A stretch of DNA of 9,940 nucleotides, from NCBI GenBank assembly GCA_030050125.1, contig JASIJN010000019.1, positions 1 to 9,940 of the forward strand, written 5' to 3'. The notes under the pieces are model-generated. The model saw only the letters and a program-made list of their open reading frames with translations, did no database searches and had not been told where the DNA came from. The number at the start of each line of letters is the position of its first letter. Position 1 is the first letter of the stretch. This document shows, piece by piece, positions 5,306-9,940 of the stretch. The translations under genes were made by a program, and so were the position numbers. The DNA is from Streptosporangiaceae bacterium (GTDB lineage: Bacteria; Actinomycetota; Actinomycetes; Streptosporangiales; Streptosporangiaceae).

Positions 5306-7432
5306 ATGGCGGGCGGGGCGGGATTACTGGTTGGCGGGCGTTATCTGCTGCTGGAACCGGCTGGTGAGGGCGGAATGGGCCGGGTGTGGCGCGGCCGGGA
5401 TCAGCTGCTTGACCGTGATGTGGCCGTGAAGGAGGTGCTGCTGGCCCAGCAACTCCCAGCCGCTGAGCGTGCCCATCTGGTGGCGCGAACGATGCGGGAG
5501 GCGCGGGCGGTGGCCCGGCTGGATCATCCCGGCGTGATCACGATCCATGACGTGGTCGAGCACGACGGGGCGCCGTGGATCGTCATGCAATTCGTCTCCG
5601 GCCCCTCGCTCGGCGCGGAGATCGCCCGGCACGGGGCACTGCCCTGGCAGCGGGTGACGCAGATCGGGCAGCAGGTCGCGGACGCTCTCGCGCACGCTCA
5701 TGCTGCAGGGATCGTGCACCGTGACCTCAAGCCCGACAACATCCTGCTGTCCGCGAGGCGTGCGATCGTCACTGACTTCGGCATCGCGCACGTCGCGGAC
5801 AGCGCGACGAAGCTGACCAGCACCGGCACGGTGATCGGCACGACGCATTACATGGCCCCAGAGCAACTCGAAGGAGCGGCTGTCGGCCCGCCAGCGGACA
5901 TGTGGGCCCTCGGCGCCACCCTCTATGCGGCTGTCGAAGGCGCTCCGCCGTTCGATGCCCCTACCCTCACCGCGGTCATCGCCGCGATTCTCACCAAAGA
6001 CCTCCCGGTGCCGCCGCATGCCGGCCCGCTCACCGGGGTGCTTCGTGCGCTGCTGGACAAGGACCCCGGCCGCCGTCCCGATGCGCAGGCCGCAGCGCTG
6101 GACTTCACCGCCCGCAGCGCCGGGCCGGCCTCGGCCGCACAGCCCGCTGTCCTGACACCGCCTGCCATGTCTGTGGCAGATCATCCGGCCACAGTACCGG
6201 CGCCCGCGGCAGACACGGCAGAGCCTTCCAGGTCCGCGACGGACAGGGCAACCATCACTGGCCAGGCCCCTGTAGTCCCCGCTCCGGAAAGGGTTCCATC
6301 CCCACAGCAGCCCCTGCCGGCTCGCAGAACCCGCCCGCGACTGCTCTGGCTTGCCGCCTCCATGACCGCGATCCTCGCAATCGCAGTAGCTGTCCCTTTG
6401 GCGCTCACCTTGCCGGGCGCAGCGCGCGCGCCAAGCCGCACAGCAGCGAAGATCCCGGCGGCCAGGACACCGGCCGTGACGTCGCCGCTGCCCCGGCCGC
6501 GCCCGGACAACCTCGCTGCCACGCTCACTGACCCCGGAGGCACAAGCGTGGCCTCGGTGGCATTCGGGCCGGGCGGCACTCTTGCCGCCGCCAGCCAGTT
6601 CAACAGCATTTACCTGTGGGACACCGCGACCCAGAAGGTCACCGCCACCCTCACCGACCCTGGCACCGAGGGTGTGTACTCGGTGGCATTCGGGCCGGGC
6701 GGCATCCTGGCCGCCGCCGACGGCAACGGCAGCGTCTACCTGTGGGATACCGCGACCAGGAAGGTCACCGCCGCCCTCACTACCCCCGGCGGCGGAACCG
6801 CGTACTCGGTTTGGGTCCAGTCGCCTGGCCCCAACTCGGTAGCGTTCGGGCCAGACGGCACCCTAGCCGTCGGCAGTACAACCGGCAGCATCTACTTGTG
6901 GGATACCACGACGAAGACCATTACCGCCGCCCTCACTCAAGCCGCCCCCGACGATCTGGTCTCGGTAGCATTCGGGCCGGGCGGCATCCTGGCCGCCTCT
7001 GACGGCAACGGCAACGTCTACCTCTGGGATACCACGACCAGGACGCTCACCGCCACCCTCAACGCCCCCAGCAGTTACGACGGCATGTCCTCGGTGGCAT
7101 TCGGGCCGGGCGGCATCCTGGCTGCCGCCGGCGACAGCGGAACTATCGACCTGTGGGACATCGCGACCCAGAAGATGACCGCCACCCTCACCGCCCCCGG
7201 CAACGAAGCCGTGTCCTCGCTGGCATTCGGGCCGGGCGGCATCCTGGCCGCCGCCGACTACAGTGGCAGCACCTACCTGTGGGACACCGCGACCCAGAAT
7301 ATGACCGCCACCCTCACCGACCCCGGCGGCGAAATTGTGAACTCGATAGCATTCGGGCCGAGCGGTGCCTTGGCTGCAGGTGACGAAAATGGCCGCACTT
7401 ACCTGTGGCAACTCACGAAGCGCAGCGCCTGA
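5306..7432 (+). CDS. Transmembrane Ser/Thr protein kinase with C-terminal seven-bladed WD propeller (PkwA-like)
   Basis: A 708-residue receptor-type Hanks kinase. The kinase domain (about 12-270) has the Gly loop GEGGMGRV (20-27), Lys42 in VAVK, Glu65, the catalytic loop HRDLKPDN (138-145), DFG (157-159), a Ser/Thr-rich activation loop (166-180), APE (184-186), Asp198 and Arg257, so it should be active. A Pro/Ala-rich linker (271-340) and a basic patch (RRTRPR) precede one membrane helix (about 346-370). The part after a second Pro-rich spacer is predicted to be extracytoplasmic. It holds seven WD-type blades with the pattern S(V/L/I)AFGPxG...LAA...G..YLWD, their SxAF cores at residues 417, 459, 511, 553, 596, 638 and 680. 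Kinase plus WD repeats is the layout of Thermomonospora PkwA. The propeller likely senses a ligand or cell-wall component and the kinase passes the signal on. No partner gene is adjacent on this strand. Sampled codons are very G+C-rich (48 of 60 bases at 6061-6120). Confidence 0.95.
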   Translation: MAGGAGLLVGGRYLLLEPAGEGGMGRVWRGRDQLLDRDVAVKEVLLAQQLPAAERAHLVARTMREARAVARLDHPGVITIHDVVEHDGAPWIVMQFVSGPSLGAEIARHGALPWQRVTQIGQQVADALAHAHAAGIVHRDLKPDNILLSARRAIVTDFGIAHVADSATKLTSTGTVIGTTHYMAPEQLEGAAVGPPADMWALGATLYAAVEGAPPFDAPTLTAVIAAILTKDLPVPPHAGPLTGVLRALLDKDPGRRPDAQAAALDFTARSAGPASAAQPAVLTPPAMSVADHPATVPAPAADTAEPSRSATDRATITGQAPVVPAPERVPSPQQPLPARRTRPRLLWLAASMTAILAIAVAVPLALTLPGAARAPSRTAAKIPAARTPAVTSPLPRPRPDNLAATLTDPGGTSVASVAFGPGGTLAAASQFNSIYLWDTATQKVTATLTDPGTEGVYSVAFGPGGILAAADGNGSVYLWDTATRKVTAALTTPGGGTAYSVWVQSPGPNSVAFGPDGTLAVGSTTGSIYLWDTTTKTITAALTQAAPDDLVSVAFGPGGILAASDGNGNVYLWDTTTRTLTATLNAPSSYDGMSSVAFGPGGILAAAGDSGTIDLWDIATQKMTATLTAPGNEAVSSLAFGPGGILAAADYSGSTYLWDTATQNMTATLTDPGGEIVNSIAFGPSGALAAGDENGRTYLWQLTKRSA
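6548..7417 (+). repeat. Seven tandem WD-blade-coding units (about 126 bp)
   Basis: Seven successive units encode the propeller. Spacing between the SxAF cores is 42, 52, 42, 43, 42 and 42 residues. Several units share long near-identical DNA (for example GGCATTCGGGCCGGGCGGC recurs with few changes), which points to recent duplication or gene conversion. The third unit carries a 10-residue insertion containing [11 protein letters not shown]. These are protein-coding repeats and not a CRISPR or satellite array. Confidence 0.85.
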
Positions 7433-7666
7433 CCATAGGCACATCCAGAAGCGGGTCGGACGCGCAGAACTCCCAGATCAGCAAAGTCCGTCGGCTTGCT
7501 TGACTCGCGGCACCTGGGCGCGCCTAACTGCGGGGATGCGCGCGTGGCCCAGGAGCAGGCCGATCACAGAAAGCTATGTCGAGCTTTGGACGCCGAAGCG
7601 GCCAAATCGCCGACTCGGCGCGGTCTAGCATTGGCTGGGTGACGTGATTTGAAACGCGCAGATTGA
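7433..7666. other. Non-coding gap after the kinase gene
   Basis: Short open frames are present on both strands but none has recognisable content or a start with a ribosome binding site. No clear terminator hairpin was seen after the kinase stop. Confidence 0.4.
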
Positions 7667-7843
7667 CTATTCTGCGGTGTCCTCTGACGCCGCACCGGGC
7701 AGTCGGTGGCGTGCCGACCGGCGCGCCCGATCTGCCGCCTGGGTTACCGGCGGCCGCGTGTGACGCCACTCGGCGTACCAGGACGCCCAGTCGCCGTCGG
7801 CTCCTTCCGCGATCCGGAAGACACGATGGTGGGTCTCACCTGC
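7667..7843 (-). pseudogene. Remnant of a small actinobacterial gene (start lost)
   Basis: On the minus strand 58 codons are open between a TGA (7844-7846) and a TAG (7667-7669), with no ATG, GTG or TTG near the beginning. The first part reads THHRVFRIAEGADGDWASWY and then AEW. The D.DW..WYA.W pattern resembles short uncharacterised actinobacterial proteins that carry such a motif near the N-terminus, but I cannot name the family. The second half is Arg/Ala-rich and looks like shifted or decayed sequence. I read it as a degraded fragment. It could also be a real small gene using an unusual start. Confidence 0.35.
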
Positions 7844-7977
7844 TCATGCAGCAGGCTGCTGACCTGATCGAGGCTGGACGCTATCTGGAGCCTCCCGTTC
7901 TCGTTGCCGACGGATCTGACCGCATCAGCTCAGGATCTGAAACGGACCGGTACATAACCCAGCGTCGGCGTCCCGTT

Positions 7978-8006
7978 TTGATATGGTGTCCGGGACTCAT
8001 TACCCT
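7978..8006 (+). promoter_or_regulatory. Predicted promoter of the tyrosinase operon
   Basis: TTGATA (7978-7983) and TACCCT (8001-8006) are separated by exactly 17 bases. They match the housekeeping-sigma pattern of actinomycetes (TTGAcx and TANNNT). Transcription would start near 8013, giving a leader of about 15 bases that includes the ribosome binding site. Confidence 0.5.
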
Positions 8007-8017
8007 TGGTGCTGATT

Positions 8018-8025
8018 GGGGAAGG
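8018..8025 (+). promoter_or_regulatory. Ribosome binding site of the tyrosinase gene
   Basis: GGGGAAGG just before the ATG at 8028 (5 bases after GGGGA). It supports this ATG over the TTG at 8016, which would start inside the binding site. Confidence 0.65.
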
Positions 8026-8027
8026 TA

Positions 8028-8915
8028 ATGGCGGACAGCATCGTCTTGCGGACGAGTGTCGAGTATTGCAATATTCCCGCTCTCAGGGACGCGTACGGCA
8101 AGATGCAGGCACTGAGCGCGGCCGATAACCGCAGCTGGATCCACTGGGCGGACATACACGGGTTCCCTGACTACGACTGCTGGCATCATGCCATCGAAGG
8201 GCCTGCTCAGCATCGCTTCCCATACGACTTGTTCCTGCCGTGGCACCGGGCGTACCTCGTGTACTGGGAGAACGTGGTCAGGGACCAGAACATCGATGCC
8301 ATTCCGCCGTGGTGGGACTGGACCTCAGCCCGGTCGCATGAAATTGGCGTGCCTGAGGCATACAGTCGGCCAACGATCAACGGCGAGCCCAATCCGCTTT
8401 ATAACGGGCCCACGCCGAATATGCCCGATGATCCGGCCCGGCGGACCCTCCGGTTTCCCGGTCCCCCTTCGGAACTTCCCGGCCCATCGGTCATCACCAC
8501 GCTGCTCGGCCTGTCGGACTACAAGGATTTCTCGGCGCAGCTCCAGGACGTTCATGACGAGATCCACGGATGGGCCGGCGGGATCAACCCGGACAATCCC
8601 CTTCAGGGTGGCGACATGGGCAATATTCCCACCGCGGCCTTCGATCCCATCTTCTGGGCGCACCACTGCATGATCGACCGGATCTGGTACCTCTGGCAGG
8701 TCGAGCACGGCGTGGACAACATCCCGCCCAGCTACCTGGACCTCCAGCTCACTCCCTTCGGATACGCCGTCAAGGAGGTCCTCGACATCAACTCGCTGGG
8801 CTACGAGTACGTGTCCTCCGCGGTCACGGCCCCCGGCACCGCCGCCGCAGCCCAGGGCACCGCCGCCGCCACGCCATCAGAGGCCGAAGGAACGCAGACA
8901 GGGAGCCAGCTATGA
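8028..8915 (+). CDS. Tyrosinase-family type-3 copper enzyme (catalytic core)
   Basis: A 295-residue binuclear copper oxidase or monooxygenase acting on phenols or catechols. CuB ligands are clear: His176 and His180 in VHDEIHGW, and His213 in DPIFWAHHCMIDRIW (206-220). For CuA, His73 in FLPWHRAYL is clear and His44 (IHG) is the likely first ligand. The middle ligand may be His53 or His54 in CWHH, where Cys51-x-His53 resembles the thioether pair of fungal enzymes, or else His62. None has the usual nine-residue distance to His73. The fold ends near residue 262 and is followed by an Ala/Thr/Pro/Gly tail (264-295) like an inter-domain linker. No Sec or Tat signal is seen, so it is probably intracellular. 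The stop overlaps the start of the next gene (ATGA), which appears to supply the missing C-terminal domain. The natural substrate is unknown: pigment formation, antibiotic tailoring and phenol oxidation all fit. Confidence 0.92.
   Translation: MADSIVLRTSVEYCNIPALRDAYGKMQALSAADNRSWIHWADIHGFPDYDCWHHAIEGPAQHRFPYDLFLPWHRAYLVYWENVVRDQNIDAIPPWWDWTSARSHEIGVPEAYSRPTINGEPNPLYNGPTPNMPDDPARRTLRFPGPPSELPGPSVITTLLGLSDYKDFSAQLQDVHDEIHGWAGGINPDNPLQGGDMGNIPTAAFDPIFWAHHCMIDRIWYLWQVEHGVDNIPPSYLDLQLTPFGYAVKEVLDINSLGYEYVSSAVTAPGTAAAAQGTAAATPSEAEGTQTGSQL
8835..8869 (+). repeat. Short 21-bp direct repeat in the tyrosinase tail
   Basis: GGCACCGCCGCCGC occurs at 8835-8848 and again at 8856-8869, a 21-base (7-residue) period encoding GTAAAAQ and GTAAATP. 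It lies in the low-complexity linker after the copper domain and is a possible slippage site. Confidence 0.6.
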
Positions 8916-9370
8916 TCGTTTCCGCCATTTACAGTTCCCCGCCGATTGCCCCGGATGGCCTCGACCGCGACTTCACCAGGGCCGACATCCAGTTCCTTGG
9001 CCTGGATCATTCCGGGGCTTCGTTCGAGGGGCGCGTGTTCTTGAACAATCCCGGCGCGGACGGCAGCACCGACACGACGCCCGCCAACGGGTACGCAGGA
9101 TCCTTCCACGTCTTCGGGCACGGCGGCTGCTTCGGCGACGAAGGCCACTGCGACGTCCGGCCGCGGCGGACCTACGATCCCAGGCCCGCGCACCACCTGA
9201 CCCCCGCGACCAAGACGGTGATCGCGACGGAGGCGGTGAGCGCCGCACTCGCCAGCAACCCGCAGGCGCTGATCATCACCGTCGTACCCGTGGTGACTAG
9301 CCTCACCGTGAAAAGCAGCGCCGAGGACGTACTGGGCTTCGAGTCGGTGCGGATCGTAACGTACCGCTAG
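8912..9370 (+). CDS. Stand-alone polyphenol-oxidase C-terminal (lid-like) domain protein
   Basis: A 152-residue protein. FEGRVFLNNPGADG (38-51), GYAGSFHVFGHGGCFGDEGHCDV (60-82), YDPRPAHHLTP (88-98) and the strand-rich end with FESVRIVTYR (143-152) resemble the beta-sandwich domain that follows the copper core in many tyrosinase/polyphenol oxidase polypeptides. That domain covers the active site and in some members helps load copper. His66, His70, Cys73, His79, Cys80, His94 and His95 form a dense potential metal-binding cluster. The ATG overlaps the tyrosinase stop by four bases, and GGGAG (8901-8905) lies 6 bases upstream, so the two are made together. No signal peptide, and no resemblance to the Tat-exported MelC1 caddie apart from the gene pairing. 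I infer a lid or copper-loading subunit of the neighbouring enzyme. The general family assignment is from memory of related sequences. Confidence 0.8.
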   Translation: MIVSAIYSSPPIAPDGLDRDFTRADIQFLGLDHSGASFEGRVFLNNPGADGSTDTTPANGYAGSFHVFGHGGCFGDEGHCDVRPRRTYDPRPAHHLTPATKTVIATEAVSAALASNPQALIITVVPVVTSLTVKSSAEDVLGFESVRIVTYR

Positions 9371-9371
9371 A

Positions 9372-9389
9372 GCACCGCTTCTACGGTGC
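9372..9389 (+). terminator. Hairpin closing the tyrosinase operon
   Basis: Stem GCACCG (9372-9377) and CGGTGC (9384-9389) with a 6-base loop, one base after the TAG stop at 9370. A C-rich rather than T-rich stretch follows. It sits between two converging units, so it could end transcription from either side. Confidence 0.45.
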
Positions 9390-9481
9390 GCCCCCTCAGC
9401 CGCCAACTGGCTAAGGCCTAGGAGCAGCCCGGTAACACCTGCCAGCGGGGCGGCAGCGGCGGGCGGAACGCAGGGGAGCGG

Positions 9482-9940
9482 TCAGGTGTGACAGTGCAGT
9501 CCTGCGCGGCTGGCCCGCCATACTCGTGGCGCTGTGTCGTCGGCGATTGTGAAGGTCAGCTCTTTGAGCGCCTTATCGATCCCCATGAGCATCGCGTCGT
9601 GGTCATCGGCGTGGCCAGTGAGCAGGTCCAGTTCGGTGGTAGAGACGCCGCGCTATGAGTGCCCCAGAAGATACGAATACGCGATATCCCGTCACGCCCG
9701 GGAGGGCACGGACAGCGTCTACTCCGCTTACGCCGACGAAGGAACCACCCCTGGACAGGGCCTAGGTTTTGATACTGGTAGTAGACGTGCCCGGCCGGCC
9801 TGCGGCGGACAGCCGGGGTTGTCCCGGTGGCCACACCTAGTTCGATCGCGAGCATGTCAACGCCGAACGCACGAGCGTATAGCTCGTCGACGTGTCCGCC
9901 GAGCCGCCCGTTGACCTCGATGATGCGCGGGCCGTCTGGG
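9482..9940 (-). pseudogene. ATP-grasp enzyme, C-terminal part, two apparent frameshifts
   Basis: The gene enters from the right edge on the minus strand. From 9939 it reads PDGPRIIEVNGRLGGHVDEL and then YARAFGVDMLAIELGVATG, the end of an ATP-grasp domain whose Glu and Asn (IIEVNGR) bind magnesium-ATP. ATP-grasp enzymes ligate a carboxylate to an amine, as in dipeptide synthases or carboxylases. After about 9742 this frame turns Arg-rich and meaningless, ending at 9556. Family-like sequence continues one base on (TTC at 9740: FVGVSGVDAVRALPGVTGYR and onward, to about 9650). It then shifts again to a third frame reading ELDLLTGHADDHDAMLMGID and on to a TGA at 9482-9484. Both shifts fit single-base insertions (or two-base losses). 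It is either a decayed gene or an assembly with errors. The N-terminal part is outside the window, so the substrate and start are unknown. Confidence 0.75.

Noticed and set aside
5324..6184. Open minus-strand frame of 286 codons opposite the kinase domain
   Set aside because: Antisense shadow of a well-supported kinase. No motif or ribosome binding site.
6548..7417. Regular repeats considered as a CRISPR or satellite array
   Set aside because: The units translate into WD blades in one open frame and have no unique spacers.
6863..7444. Gly/Val-rich minus-strand frame opposite the WD repeats
   Set aside because: Its repeats mirror the propeller-coding repeats on the plus strand, so it is a shadow.
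8570..8911. Longer frame joining 114 extra residues to the front of the lid-domain protein
   Set aside because: That stretch overlaps the tyrosinase core in another frame and is Arg/His-rich nonsense. The ATG at 8912 has a ribosome binding site and starts the domain.
8912..9370. Considered as a MelC1 caddie homologue
   Set aside because: No Tat signal and no similarity recalled. The residues match the polyphenol oxidase C-terminal domain instead.
1..9940. tRNA, rRNA, CRISPR array, insertion sequence with terminal inverted repeats, attachment site
   Set aside because: I scanned by eye and saw no T-loop/CCA pattern, no spacer-repeat array, no intact transposase and no long terminal repeats.

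Overview
The window looks like chromosomal accessory DNA from a high-G+C actinomycete. The supporting signs are GTG starts, G/C-rich third codon positions, an mRNA that appears leaderless, a DinB/mycothiol-isomerase-fold protein of the TIGR03086 type, and a PkwA-like Ser/Thr kinase fused to WD repeats. I cannot name a genus from the sequence.

Left part, all genes on the minus strand. (1) A cupin protein cut by the left edge (1-466). (2) About 780 bases with no convincing gene. (3) A 200-aa TIGR03086/DinB-fold metal-binding protein (1245-1847) with a clear ribosome binding site. (4) A two-gene cassette (2205-4147): a cytoplasmic trypsin-like protease fused to six exact 42-residue TPR repeats, overlapping by GTGA with a small protein made of a coiled coil and two membrane segments. 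Sampled lines of the protease gene are clearly poorer in G+C than its neighbours. (5) A small AAA_28-type P-loop ATPase (4261-4869).

Middle. A divergent intergenic region (4870-5305) carries a perfect 14-bp palindrome and a cluster of short inverted repeats. It leads into a plus-strand, apparently leaderless membrane Ser/Thr kinase (5306-7432) with a predicted extracytoplasmic seven-bladed WD propeller. A 595-base gap follows, holding a decayed minus-strand gene fragment and the predicted tyrosinase promoter.

Right part. A plus-strand operon encodes a type-3 copper (tyrosinase-family) core enzyme (8028-8915). It overlaps by ATGA with a 152-aa protein (8912-9370) that looks like the C-terminal lid domain of polyphenol oxidases, carried here as a separate gene. 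A hairpin closes the operon. From 9482 to the right edge, on the minus strand, lies the C-terminal part of an ATP-grasp enzyme broken by two apparent frameshifts.

The two most interesting units are the protease-TPR/coiled-coil membrane protein pair, a candidate conflict or stress-signalling module, and the split tyrosinase with a His/Cys-rich partner that may act as a copper-loading or lid subunit.
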